Part shown: positions 52,757 through 60,987 of the stretch, one piece after another
How the letters are laid out: each line of letters opens with the position of its first letter
Position numbering within the stretch: the stretch's first letter is position 1
Source of the DNA: Kumtagia sp052180275
GTDB lineage: Bacteria > Pseudomonadota > Alphaproteobacteria > Rhizobiales > Rhizobiaceae
NCBI RefSeq assembly: GCF_052180275.1
Contig: NZ_CP197465.1
Coordinates: 5,952,001 to 6,016,000, forward strand
DNA: 64,000 bases
Direction of reading: 5' to 3'
Translations under genes and position numbers: made by a program
The notes under the pieces: generated by a model
Database searches by the model: none
Seen by the model: only the letters and a program-made list of their open reading frames with translations
What the model was told of the DNA's origin: nothing

Positions 52757-53206
52757 TCAGGCCGGAACCGCCTTTTTCGCGTCCAGCCGGTCGATCGCCT
52801 CGACATTGCCGGCGGACGGCCCCTTGGGGTCGAATTCCGAGGCGAGCCAGGTGTCGGCGATGGCCTTTGCCAGTTCCGGCCCGATGACGCGTGCGCCCAT
52901 GGTGATGATCTGGGCGTTGTTGGATTTGGCGGCGCGTTCGGCCGAATAGGTGTCGTGGGTCAGTGCCGCGCGGATGCCCGGCACCTTGTTGGCCGAGATG
53001 CTGACGCCGATGCCGGTGCCACAGAACAGGATGCCGCGGTCGAACTTTCCGTCGATGATCTCCTGGCCTACCTTGCCGGCGAGATCGGCGTAAAACCCCG
53101 ACTGGCTGAGATCGGTCAGTTCGATCCCCGGCTTGGTCCTCAGATGGGCAGCGATCACGTCGAGCAGCGGCTTCCCGGCGCTGTCGGCTCCGATGACGAC
53201 TTTCAT
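52757..53206 (-). CDS. RpiB/LacAB-family sugar-phosphate isomerase
   Basis: 149 residues from ATG 53206 (MKVVIGADSAGKPLLDVI), with GGAG-like bases upstream; the longer open frame is not needed. RpiB features: FDRGILFCGTGIGVSISANK with the catalytic Cys, GIRAALTHDTYSAERAAKSN and AQIITMGARVIGPELA. The usual DHAG of RpiB is DSAG here, as I recall for the tetrose-phosphate isomerases DerI/EryI of erythritol and threitol pathways. So the substrate is more likely a 4-carbon sugar phosphate than ribose 5-phosphate. No erythritol genes are next to it. It is divergent from the vapB-like gene. Confidence 0.85.
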   Translation of the reverse strand: MKVVIGADSAGKPLLDVIAAHLRTKPGIELTDLSQSGFYADLAGKVGQEIIDGKFDRGILFCGTGIGVSISANKVPGIRAALTHDTYSAERAAKSNNAQIITMGARVIGPELAKAIADTWLASEFDPKGPSAGNVEAIDRLDAKKAVPA

Positions 53207-53369
53207 GGGGTTCTCCTCAAATCCGATGCCATCCAGGACGTTTGCATTCGTAGTCGAGATATTCCGGCGCCAGCCAAGGTTCAATAGGATAATGGACGGC
53301 ACTGCGCCATTGAATGGCGAACCACTATGCAATAACTTACAATCGTCTTACTTCAAGAAAGGGTGGAAG

Positions 53370-53645
53370 ATGGCCCCTGTGGAAAAGCTCACCACCACCC
53401 TCTCCACGAAGGGGCAGATAATCCTGCCCAAGGCGATCCGCCAGCGGCGGGAATGGGATGCCGGAACGCGACTTCTGGTGGAGGAAACGCCCGAAGGCGT
53501 ACTCCTTAAACCTATGCCGATCTTCGAGAGAACGAGGCCCGAAGACGTATTTGCCTCGCTTCCTTACAAGGGCAAGCCGAAGACGCTGGAAGAGATGGAC
53601 GCCGGCGTTCTTGCCGAGGCCCGGCGTCGGCATGCTCGCGGTTGA
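53370..53645 (+). CDS. vapB: AbrB/VapB-type antitoxin
   Basis: 91 residues. The N-terminal swapped-hairpin DNA-binding domain is clear: KLTTTLSTKGQIILPKAIRQ, RREWDAGTRLLVEETPEGVL. The C-terminal tail (LPYKGKPKTLEEMDAGVLAE) would bind and block the toxin. The ATG follows GAAAGGGTGGAAG. It overlaps the vapC-like gene by 14 bp, so antitoxin and toxin are co-translated; as in other such pairs, the complex probably represses its own promoter. Confidence 0.85.
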   Translation: MAPVEKLTTTLSTKGQIILPKAIRQRREWDAGTRLLVEETPEGVLLKPMPIFERTRPEDVFASLPYKGKPKTLEEMDAGVLAEARRRHARG

Positions 53646-54021
53646 TACCAATCTGATCGTCCGCTACCTGACCGGCGACGACCCGGAACAATCTCCGCGC
53701 GCCCGCGTGCTGATCGACGGGCAACCGGTTTTCGCCACCGCAACCGTTATGCTGGAGACAGACTGGGTGCTGCGCAGCACCTACAAACTACGCGGGCCAG
53801 ACATTGTCCGAGCGCTGAGATCTTTCGCCGGCCTCCCCACGGTGACACTCGAAGACGAAGCGATTGTGGCCGCAGCTTTCGATCTGGCGGAGAAAGGAAT
53901 GGATTTCGCGGATGCCTTGCATCTCGGCAAATCCGCGCATTGCACAGGCTTCGCCACCTTCGACCGCAAATTCGTCAGGGCCGCGAAAGCGGCCGGCTAC
54001 GATGGCGTGCGGGAAGCCTGA
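53632..54021 (+). CDS. vapC: VapC-type PIN-domain ribonuclease toxin
   Basis: 129 residues from ATG 53632 inside the end of the antitoxin gene. PIN-domain acidic residues stand in order: MLAVDTNLIVRYLTGDD (first Asp), LETDWVLRSTY (Glu), EKGMDFADALHLGKS (Asp) and FATFDRKFVRAAKAAG (final Asp). All four are present, so the nuclease site looks intact. Members of this type cut tRNA or rRNA. The gene converges with the deacetylase operon 10 bp later. Confidence 0.88.
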   Translation: MLAVDTNLIVRYLTGDDPEQSPRARVLIDGQPVFATATVMLETDWVLRSTYKLRGPDIVRALRSFAGLPTVTLEDEAIVAAAFDLAEKGMDFADALHLGKSAHCTGFATFDRKFVRAAKAAGYDGVREA

Positions 54022-54030
54022 TCCCGCGGC

Positions 54031-55050
54031 TCACCCGCCAAACCCCGTCAGGAACGAGCTCAGATTATCGCCCAGCGCGTCACAGAGATAACCGCCCTCC
54101 TGAACGATGACCGTCGGCAGGTTCAGCCCGGCAATCGCGCCTGCGATGCGCGAGAAACCGGACGTCGAGACCGACAGCCCGCCTAACGGGTCGCCCTCGA
54201 AGGCGTCGAGGCCGAGCGCGACGACCAGCGCTTCCGGCGCAAAGGCGTTTATACGACGGAAGGCCGTCTGGAGAGCTTCGAGAAAGGCTTTGTCGCCGGA
54301 CTTGCGGGGCAGCGGCAGGTTGAGATTGTAGCCAAGCCCCGGCCCCTCGCCGCGTTCGTCGGCATGACCCCAGAAGAACGGGTAGAAGCGCACCGGATCG
54401 GCGTGGAGGGAGACCGTCAGCACATCCGGGCGGGCATAAAAAATGCCTTGCGTGCCGTTGCCGTGATGCAGGTCGACATCGAGTATCGCGACGCGGGCGG
54501 CGCTGCGGCGCAGATGCTGGGCGGCGATGGCAGAGTTGTTGAGGAAGCAGAAGCCGCCGGCGACATCGGCGAAGGCGTGGTGCCCCGGCGGGCGGCAGAG
54601 TGCGTAGGCCGAGGGCGCGCCGGCCAGCACAGCGTCGCTGGCAGCCACCGCCGACCAAGCGCTCCAGCAGGCACTTTCAAAGGTTTCGGCCGAGATCGGA
54701 CAGGCGGTGTCGGCCATGTGGTAGCCGGCCTGGCCGACGGCGGAGGCGGGATAGGAGCCGGTGCGCACGATCGGGTGGATGTTGGGGATCACCTCCTCCG
54801 ACGCGCCTTCAATGCGCTGCCACCGTGGATAAATGTGTTTCAGGAAATCGACATATTCCGGCGTGTGGATGGCGGCGATCGGCCCGAGGCCGTAGTCGTT
54901 CGGCCGCTCGATCGAACAGCCCGCCTTCCTCGCGCCCGCCAGCAGCCGTTCGACGCGCTCCGGCTGCTCCGGGTTCGGCTGCGGCGCGCCGCTCGACAGG
55001 AAGGCTTTCGGGTCGTGCCGTTTCTGCTCGGCGGCATAGAAGGCTTTCAT
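54031..55050 (-). CDS. Histone deacetylase-family amidohydrolase (acetylpolyamine amidohydrolase-like)
   Basis: 339 residues. The zinc deacetylase core is intact: ALCRPPGHHAFADVAGGFCF, VAILDVDLHHGNGTQGIF, VVALGLDAFEGDPLGGL and VQEGGYLCDALG with the active-site Tyr. The N-terminal MKAFYAAEQKRHDPKAFLSS and the PEQPERVERLL segment fit bacterial acetylpolyamine amidohydrolase-like members, which remove acetyl from small amines. It is the last gene of a tight minus-strand operon and overlaps the GNAT gene by 4 bp, so opposite acetyl-transfer activities are co-expressed. Confidence 0.9.
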   Translation of the reverse strand: MKAFYAAEQKRHDPKAFLSSGAPQPNPEQPERVERLLAGARKAGCSIERPNDYGLGPIAAIHTPEYVDFLKHIYPRWQRIEGASEEVIPNIHPIVRTGSYPASAVGQAGYHMADTACPISAETFESACWSAWSAVAASDAVLAGAPSAYALCRPPGHHAFADVAGGFCFLNNSAIAAQHLRRSAARVAILDVDLHHGNGTQGIFYARPDVLTVSLHADPVRFYPFFWGHADERGEGPGLGYNLNLPLPRKSGDKAFLEALQTAFRRINAFAPEALVVALGLDAFEGDPLGGLSVSTSGFSRIAGAIAGLNLPTVIVQEGGYLCDALGDNLSSFLTGFGG

Positions 55051-55592
55051 GGCGTCCCCTTCGTCAAAGTTCCGCCCGGCGGGCAGTCGGCGGCGGCGAG
55101 GTTCAGGAATGCGTCGTCATAAGCCGCATGGACCTGCTCGGTGTCGGAGAATTTCATATCGAGCCGTGTGTAAAAGCCCTGGGCGGCGAAGTTCTCGGTA
55201 TCGACCGACAGGCGCATATAGACGCCGCCGCGGTCGCGCACGATCGCCGCGACGCGGCGCAGCAGTTTGGCGCCGATGCCCAGCCCGCGGAAGCGATCCT
55301 CGACATAGAGATCCTGCACATAGGCGCCCGGCCTCCCGAACCAGGTCGAAAAACTGGGGAAGAACAGGCACATGCCGGCCGGAACGCCGTCCACCTCGGC
55401 GATGACCGCCTCGAAATGCGGGGCCGTGCCAAAGCCGTATTCGATGAGATCGGCAACCTCGCAGCGCACCTTGTCGAGTTCGTCGACGGTGCGGGCGATG
55501 CCGAGCAGCGCGGAGTGCATATAGGGCGCGTCCGCCACGGTTGCGGGGCGGAGATGGATTTTCCGGGGACTGGATGGAGGCGCAGACATCAA
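55047..55592 (-). CDS. GNAT-family N-acetyltransferase
   Basis: 181 residues. The GNAT core is visible: HLRPATVADAPYMHSALLG at the start, AVIAEVDGVPAGMCLFFPSF, YVQDLYVEDRFRGLGIGAKL with the acetyl-CoA loop R-G-L-G-I-G, then RRVAAIVRDRGGVYMRLSVD and NFAAQGFYTRLDMK. It resembles diamine or amino-acid acetyltransferases of the spermidine-acetyltransferase type in layout, but the substrate cannot be read from sequence. It lies 13 bp after the BKACE gene and overlaps the deacetylase gene. Confidence 0.88.
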   Translation of the reverse strand: MMSAPPSSPRKIHLRPATVADAPYMHSALLGIARTVDELDKVRCEVADLIEYGFGTAPHFEAVIAEVDGVPAGMCLFFPSFSTWFGRPGAYVQDLYVEDRFRGLGIGAKLLRRVAAIVRDRGGVYMRLSVDTENFAAQGFYTRLDMKFSDTEQVHAAYDDAFLNLAAADCPPGGTLTKGTP

Positions 55593-55605
55593 GCGATCAT
55601 CATGG

Positions 55606-56541
55606 TTAGAACGCCACCCTGTCGCCGCCCTTCAGCGACAGCATTTCCCGCGCTTCGGCTGGTGTCGCCACGTCGAGGGACAGTGCTTCCAGGATACCCC
55701 GGATACGCCGCACCTGGTCGGCGTTCGAACGGGCGAGGCCGGAGCCGTCATAGAGGCTGTCTTCCAGCCCGACGCGGACATTGCCGCCCATCGTCGCCGC
55801 CATGGTGATCAGCGGCATCTGGGCGCGGCCGGCGGCCAGCACCGAGAAGCGGTAGTCCTCGCCGAACAGCCCGTCGGCGATCCGCTTCATGTGGGTGAGG
55901 TTGTCCGGATCGGCGCCGATACCGCCAAGAATGCCCAGCACGAACTGGATGAAGAAGGGCGGCTCGACAAGTTTCCGGTCACGGAAATGGGCCAGCGAGT
56001 AGAGATGGCCGACATCGTAGCACTCGAATTCGAAGCGCGTGCCGAAACCCTTGCCGAGGCGGACGAGAATGTCCTCGATATCGGCAAACGTGTTCTTGAA
56101 GATGGTGGAGCGCGTCGCCTCCACCAGTTTCGGCTCCCAGTCGTGCTTCCATTCGCGCGGGCGGTCGAGCATCGGGAACAGGCCGAAATTCATTGAGCCC
56201 ATGTTGAGCGAGCACATTTCCGGCTCAGCCTGGATCGAGGCGGCCAGCCGCTCGTCCAGCGTCATCAGCGAGGAGCCGCCGGTCGAGATGTTGATGACCG
56301 CGTCGGTCGCCTGCTTGATGCGCGGCAGAAACTGCATGAACACATCCGGGTCGGCGGTCGGGCGCCCGTCCTTCGGGTCGCGGGCGTGCAGATGCAGGAT
56401 CGACGCGCCGGCCTCAGCCGCGGCGACGGCCTCGGCGGCGATCTCGTCGGGCGTGACCGGAAGATGCGGCGACATGGTCGGCGTGTGGACCGAGCCGGTG
56501 ACGGCGCAGGTGATGACGACTTTCCGGGCCGGCTTTGCCAT
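55606..56541 (-). CDS. Beta-keto acid cleavage enzyme (BKACE, 3-keto-5-aminohexanoate cleavage type)
   Basis: Zinc-dependent enzyme that condenses a beta-keto acid with acetyl-CoA to give acetoacetate and a new CoA ester. 311 residues with the DUF849 hallmarks: VVITCAVTGSVHTPTMSPHL, GASILHLHARDPKDGRPTAD (zinc His pair), VINISTGGSS, and the C-terminal GNVRVGLEDSLYDGSGLARS. The substrate is not set by these motifs; carnitine, lysine and many other beta-keto acids are used in the family. It sits 11 bp after the aminotransferase gene. Confidence 0.93.
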   Translation of the reverse strand: MAKPARKVVITCAVTGSVHTPTMSPHLPVTPDEIAAEAVAAAEAGASILHLHARDPKDGRPTADPDVFMQFLPRIKQATDAVINISTGGSSLMTLDERLAASIQAEPEMCSLNMGSMNFGLFPMLDRPREWKHDWEPKLVEATRSTIFKNTFADIEDILVRLGKGFGTRFEFECYDVGHLYSLAHFRDRKLVEPPFFIQFVLGILGGIGADPDNLTHMKRIADGLFGEDYRFSVLAAGRAQMPLITMAATMGGNVRVGLEDSLYDGSGLARSNADQVRRIRGILEALSLDVATPAEAREMLSLKGGDRVAF

Positions 56542-56552
56542 GATCGCGACCC

Positions 56553-57902
56553 TCAGCCTTCGACCGGCAAACCGAGGTCACGCGCCACCGCCTCGATCGA
56601 GTCGCCGAGAATGGAAATAATCTCGCCGACCTCTTGCGCCGTGACGATGAGCGGCGGCGCGACCATGGTGTAGTCGCCCTGCACGCCGCCCTTGACCCGG
56701 CGCGAATAGACGATCAGGCCGCGCGCATAGGCGGCATCCAGCACGCGCTGGCCGATCTTCCAGTCGGCGCGCAGAGGCTCGAACGTCTCCCGGTCGGCGT
56801 ATTCGACCGCAGCCATCAAGCCCTTTCCGCGCACGTCGGCGATGAACGGGAATCGCTGCGCCAAGCCGCGCAGGCCGTCCAGCACCAGCTCGCCCATGGC
56901 AGCGGCGTTGGCGGTGAGGTCCAGCCGGTCCATCTCGCCCATGATCGCCAGACCGGCCGCGCAGGCCAGCGGATTGCCGGCATAGGTGTGGCCGTGCTGG
57001 AAACCGCCCATCTTCAGCACCGGCTCGACAATGCGGCCGGGTGCCGCCAGCGCGCCGAGCGGCACATAGCCGGAGCCGATGCCCTTGGACAGCGAGACGA
57101 TGTCCGGGCGGCAGTTCCAGTGGTCGCCGCCCAAAAATTTGCCGGTGCGGCCGATGCCGCTCATCACCTCGTCATGAATCAGCAGGATGCCGTAGCGGTC
57201 GCAGATCTCGCGGATGCGCGGATAGTAGCTGTCGGGCGCCACCAGCGCGCCGGTGGCCGCGCCGCCGATCGGCTCCATGATGAAGGCAAGCACGCTTTCC
57301 GGTCCCTCGGCCAGAATCCTTTCCTCCAGCATGTCGGCGTAGCGCAGGCCGCGCTCCTCCAGCGAGAGATTGTCGCGGTCGCGATAGGCGGTCGGCGCCG
57401 GCACGGTGGGCATGACACGCATCTGGTCGGCGAAGGTGTCGGTCAGCAGCCCGTCGCCGGTGACCGCCAGTGAACCATAGGTGCCGCCATGATAGGACGG
57501 CATGCGGGCGATCACTTTCCAGCGGCTGGCCTGGCCGGTGGCCACCGCCCATTGGCGGGCGAGTTTCAGGCAGGATTCGACGGCTTCCGACCCGCCCGAG
57601 ACGAAGAAGATGCGGTCGAGCCCGCCCGGCATCCGCTCGGCGATGGTGGTGGCCAGTTGCTCGGCCGGCTCATTCTCGAAATGCAGGCGGTAAGCAAAAG
57701 TGGTCTTTTCCATCTGCCGGCGCATCGCCTCCAGCACCGCCGGATTGGAATAGCCGAGATTGACCGCGACCGGGCCGCTGGAGCCGTCGATGAAACGCCG
57801 CCCGTCCTGCGTCCACAGGTAGATGCCCTCGGCACGGTCGACCACCGGCCGGCGCAGGCTGGCGAGGTAGAAGAGGTTGGAGGGGCGGGTCTGCTGGTCC
57901 AT
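56553..57902 (-). CDS. Class III PLP-dependent aminotransferase
   Basis: 449 residues from ATG 57902, which follows AGGAAA; the longer frame adds seven residues. PLP-fold marks: FIDGSSGPVAVNLGYSNPAV, FFVSGGSEAVESCLKLARQW, HDEVMSGIGRTGKFLGGDHW and DIVSLSKGIGSGYVPLGALA with the Schiff-base Lys in SLSKG, and FQHGHTYAGNPLACAAGLAI. This is the omega-amino acid/diamine aminotransferase branch. In the operon it would supply an aldehyde or keto acid, and the BKACE the next step. Confidence 0.92.
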   Translation of the reverse strand: MDQQTRPSNLFYLASLRRPVVDRAEGIYLWTQDGRRFIDGSSGPVAVNLGYSNPAVLEAMRRQMEKTTFAYRLHFENEPAEQLATTIAERMPGGLDRIFFVSGGSEAVESCLKLARQWAVATGQASRWKVIARMPSYHGGTYGSLAVTGDGLLTDTFADQMRVMPTVPAPTAYRDRDNLSLEERGLRYADMLEERILAEGPESVLAFIMEPIGGAATGALVAPDSYYPRIREICDRYGILLIHDEVMSGIGRTGKFLGGDHWNCRPDIVSLSKGIGSGYVPLGALAAPGRIVEPVLKMGGFQHGHTYAGNPLACAAGLAIMGEMDRLDLTANAAAMGELVLDGLRGLAQRFPFIADVRGKGLMAAVEYADRETFEPLRADWKIGQRVLDAAYARGLIVYSRRVKGGVQGDYTMVAPPLIVTAQEVGEIISILGDSIEAVARDLGLPVEG

Positions 57903-58065
57903 GAGAGGTTTCCTGTGCCGCAAATGGCGGTCTGGGCATGTGTGGTAGCCGAGTTCGTAAGGCGGGTCACTGAGCCAGCGCGCGGTGCTGAAGGTTGCAG
58001 CGCTCCCGGGAGAGGGCCGTGGGCCTCGGGCAGCCTTGGGTTCGAAACCTACCGCTTAGCCAGGA

Positions 58066-59052
58066 TCAGTCTGCGAGGCGCGCGCGAAACAAGTTAGAGC
58101 CGCCCGGCAGGCGCGACCGGGAGATATCGCGGAATCCGGCCTCCGCCATCCAGGCGCGATACTGGCCTTCGGTGTAGGATTCGCCGTGGCGATAAAGGTT
58201 GAGGAAGGTAAGATTCAGAAAGACTCCTTCGGGCGGGCCGAGGCGGTCGTCATCGACGACACCTGACCCCGCGATTGCGATCTCGCCACAGGGTGTGAGG
58301 CAACGCGCAGCGTTCAGGATAGCACTGCGCGCCTGATCCGGCGGAAGAACCTGGACGACGGCCTTCAGGATCGCCAGATCGTGCCGGCCGATCGAAGGCG
58401 CGACCGTTATATCCCCCTCTTCGACAACCACGTCGTCTGCGCCATATTCCGACAGGATTTTTGGCGCGACCGCCGCGACCGTCGGGAGTTCCATCAGCGT
58501 CGCCGCAAGGTGCGGCCACCGCTCGCGAAGTCCGACCAGAATGGTCCCGGCGCCTCCGCCGATGTCGATCACCGAACCGATCGCCGAGAGATCGATCTCT
58601 CGAGCCAGATGTCGACCGAAAATCAGCCCGCCCGGTGCTAGCATGCGGCTGAAGGCTGCCGCCGACTCTGGCCCCGCTTCGGAAAAGTCGTGCAACGCGG
58701 CCGGCCGGTTCTGCCGCAGCGAGTCGGCGGTCAGCAGATCGGCTCCCCAAAGCTCGCGCAGAAGCGCATGATCACCGCCGCGATAGGTCGGCTTGGACGC
58801 GTCGAGAAAGGCCGACGCTTCGGCTCCGTTGCGAAATTGACCATCCTTGACTTCGAGCAGACCGATGCTGGCCAGCGCGTAAAGAAGCCGCGAGAGCCGA
58901 TCGGGCTCGACTTTGAGCGCGGCCCCAAGGCTGTCGGCAGTCATCGCACTGCCGCCTAGCCGGGTGAAGATGCCAAGATCCAGCCCGGCGCGAAGCGCCA
59001 AGGCGGGAGGCACCGCAGCGATCAGTCTGTCGATCCGATCCGAATCCACCAT
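58066..59052 (-). CDS. SAM-dependent O-methyltransferase (ASMT/hydroxyneurosporene-type)
   Basis: 328 residues. An N-terminal winged-helix dimerisation part (LALRAGLDLGIFTRLGG, GAALKVEPDRLSRLLYALAS) precedes the Rossmann domain with motif I SVIDIGGGAGTILVGLRERW, then LMELPTVAAVA, ADDVVVEEGDIT and DLAILKAVVQVLPPDQARSA. The C-terminus has MAEAGFRDISRSRLPGGSNL. This is the pattern of small-molecule O-methyltransferases such as those acting on polyketides or phenols; the acceptor is unknown. It stands alone, 163 bp upstream on the other side of the aminotransferase operon. Confidence 0.88.
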   Translation of the reverse strand: MVDSDRIDRLIAAVPPALALRAGLDLGIFTRLGGSAMTADSLGAALKVEPDRLSRLLYALASIGLLEVKDGQFRNGAEASAFLDASKPTYRGGDHALLRELWGADLLTADSLRQNRPAALHDFSEAGPESAAAFSRMLAPGGLIFGRHLAREIDLSAIGSVIDIGGGAGTILVGLRERWPHLAATLMELPTVAAVAPKILSEYGADDVVVEEGDITVAPSIGRHDLAILKAVVQVLPPDQARSAILNAARCLTPCGEIAIAGSGVVDDDRLGPPEGVFLNLTFLNLYRHGESYTEGQYRAWMAEAGFRDISRSRLPGGSNLFRARLAD

Positions 59053-59166
59053 GTCACATCCCCGTCCGTGATCCGGGACCGACTTTGAAGCAGAGCCGTC
59101 AATCGTGTAGCGAGCCGAAACGTTCGAGAAGATTCGAAGCGGCAGGCCACTCGCTGCACCCCTAGC

Positions 59167-60798
59167 TTACCTGCCCAGATACCGGTCCAGCACGTTGCGG
59201 GTCACCTGCTCGACCATTGCGTCCTTGCGCAGCAGCCCGGCGACCCATTCGCAGGTGCCGGCATGGAAGACCTCGCCCTTGCCTTTCGAAAAATTGACGA
59301 TCATGCCGTTGCCGCGCTTGACCTTGTCCATCGCCTCGGGCGTCGCCTCGCCATAAAGCGTCTCGGCGGTGAAGACAGCGTCCTCGTCATTCAGCCAGCC
59401 GGGCGGCACGTCGGCGTTTTCCTCGACCAGCGAGGCCATGCCGAGGCCAAGGATCTGGATACCTTCGGGCGGATTGCCCTCGCCGGTCGGATAAGGCAGC
59501 CCGCGCTTCATGGTGAAGTCGAGGCCGTCGACCTCGTAGCCGTAGATGTGGCTCTCCTGGCCGAGCACGTCGCCATAATAGAGCCCGGTGTTGCGGAACG
59601 CCCAATGCTCCGGCCGGTAGATCGGGAAACCGCGCACGCCGCGCGGGATGCAGCCGCCCCAGCCGGCATAGACGCCCGCCATGGCGTTGAGGCCGAAAGT
59701 CGAGGTGCCGGGGCGCCCGACCTCGGGCGCCTCCCAGGCATTGCTGGTGCGGCTGGTGTCGGCGCCGCGATAGACCGGGTCTTCGGCGCGGGCGCGGTAC
59801 TTGTAGCAGATCTGCGCGCGGCCCTCGTCCTCCAGCCGGGTCTGCCACAAGAAATTGCCGGCGAAGCGGGCGGCGCGCCCGCCCCGCTCGACGAAATCGT
59901 CGACCGCGTCGCGCATTTCCCAGGTCCAGTATTCGTCATGGCCGACGAAAACCGCACAGTCATAATCCTGCAAAATCTCGGGCGCGAAATGCAGCTCGTG
60001 CTGGGTGGCGAGATCGATCGCATAACCCTGCCGCTCGGCCCATTTGAAGAACAGCCCGTCATAACTCGCCCAGCCGGCGGAGGCGTATTTCTTCGAATGG
60101 CCCGTCGCGAAAGCCCATTCCATATGCGGATAGCGCGGTTCGGTCATTGGCGGCAGGTTGACCTCGATCGGCACACGCGGCGCGTCTTCCGGCAGCATGA
60201 TGAAACCCCGGCACCAGGGGCGCTGCGTGCTCGCCCTTGTGGCGAACTGGTTGCGCTCCGGGCCGGTGATGCCCTGGTAATGGTTCGACCCGCCCCAGGT
60301 GTTGTAGGCCGTCCACGAGCCGGTGGCGGCGATATGCAGGATGCGGCCCGTTTTTTTCCCCGCAAGTGGGCGGACGATGAAAAGATGGTGGCTGACGATC
60401 GGCTGCCCGTCTCGGCCTTCGGCGGTCAGCGTCATGCGATAGGCGCCGGACGGCCAATCGGCACCGATGGCGAATTCGAATGTCGGCTGCCATCCGCAAC
60501 CCTCTACCGAGCACTGGTCGGGCGTGTCCTGCCAGCGCGAGGCGAGACCGGACTTTTCAAAAACCTTGACCAGTTCCGCGCCGTCGCGCGCCAGTTCCAT
60601 GTCGAAGCGGTCGGCCGTGGAACTGACGAACAAGGTTACGACGTCGCCCGGCGCGTAGGAAAAGCGGTCGGTGTAGCCCCAGATCTCGCCGCGCTCGCCA
60701 TCCATGCCGGGATATTCGTAATAATGGCCATAGACGGCGTGACGCCGCTGCTCGGGCGTCAGGCCGAAATCGGGATATTCGGTCGGCAAATGCGGCAT
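59167..60798 (-). CDS. N,N-dimethylformamidase large-subunit-like protein
   Basis: 543 residues without a signal peptide. The pattern fits the DmfA2 C-terminal family: YSPGD-type FSYAPGDVVTLFVSSTAD, ATGSWTAYNTWGGSNHYQGI, WASYDGLFFKWAERQGYAID, DYDCAVFVGHDEYWTWEMRD and GGRAARFAGNFLWQTRLE. The catalytic iron ligands of dimethylformamidase (two Tyr and a Glu) cannot be confirmed here, and no small subunit gene (dmfA1) is adjacent, so another amide or sugar substrate is likely. It is divergent from the FAH-family gene, from which it is separated by 189 bp. Confidence 0.8.
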   Translation of the reverse strand: MPHLPTEYPDFGLTPEQRRHAVYGHYYEYPGMDGERGEIWGYTDRFSYAPGDVVTLFVSSTADRFDMELARDGAELVKVFEKSGLASRWQDTPDQCSVEGCGWQPTFEFAIGADWPSGAYRMTLTAEGRDGQPIVSHHLFIVRPLAGKKTGRILHIAATGSWTAYNTWGGSNHYQGITGPERNQFATRASTQRPWCRGFIMLPEDAPRVPIEVNLPPMTEPRYPHMEWAFATGHSKKYASAGWASYDGLFFKWAERQGYAIDLATQHELHFAPEILQDYDCAVFVGHDEYWTWEMRDAVDDFVERGGRAARFAGNFLWQTRLEDEGRAQICYKYRARAEDPVYRGADTSRTSNAWEAPEVGRPGTSTFGLNAMAGVYAGWGGCIPRGVRGFPIYRPEHWAFRNTGLYYGDVLGQESHIYGYEVDGLDFTMKRGLPYPTGEGNPPEGIQILGLGMASLVEENADVPPGWLNDEDAVFTAETLYGEATPEAMDKVKRGNGMIVNFSKGKGEVFHAGTCEWVAGLLRKDAMVEQVTRNVLDRYLGR

Positions 60799-60987
60799 CG
60801 CTGGCTCTGGCTGTGTCGATTTAGGCAGCGGATCGTCGGGCGCATGATCCCGACCGCGTGTCGCCGGTCAAGCGCCTCGAATGTGGAAACCGCCAATCTT
60901 TGTTTGGTCCAGCCCTCGCAGTCCCGGCGAAACTGGGTAGTATGCGCCGCCGGCCAGAGGCCGGGCAATTCACGACGGGGAGAGACC

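Noticed and set aside
58036..58060. TTGGGTTCGAAACCTA resembles a tRNA T-arm
   Set aside because: The stem has a mismatch and a wobble, and no acceptor, D or anticodon arms could be folded from the flanking sequence.
59263..60987. In-frame extension of the FAH-family gene by 575 codons
   Set aside because: The extension is antisense to the dimethylformamidase-like gene and the ATG at 60988 has a good ribosome site and the family N-terminus.
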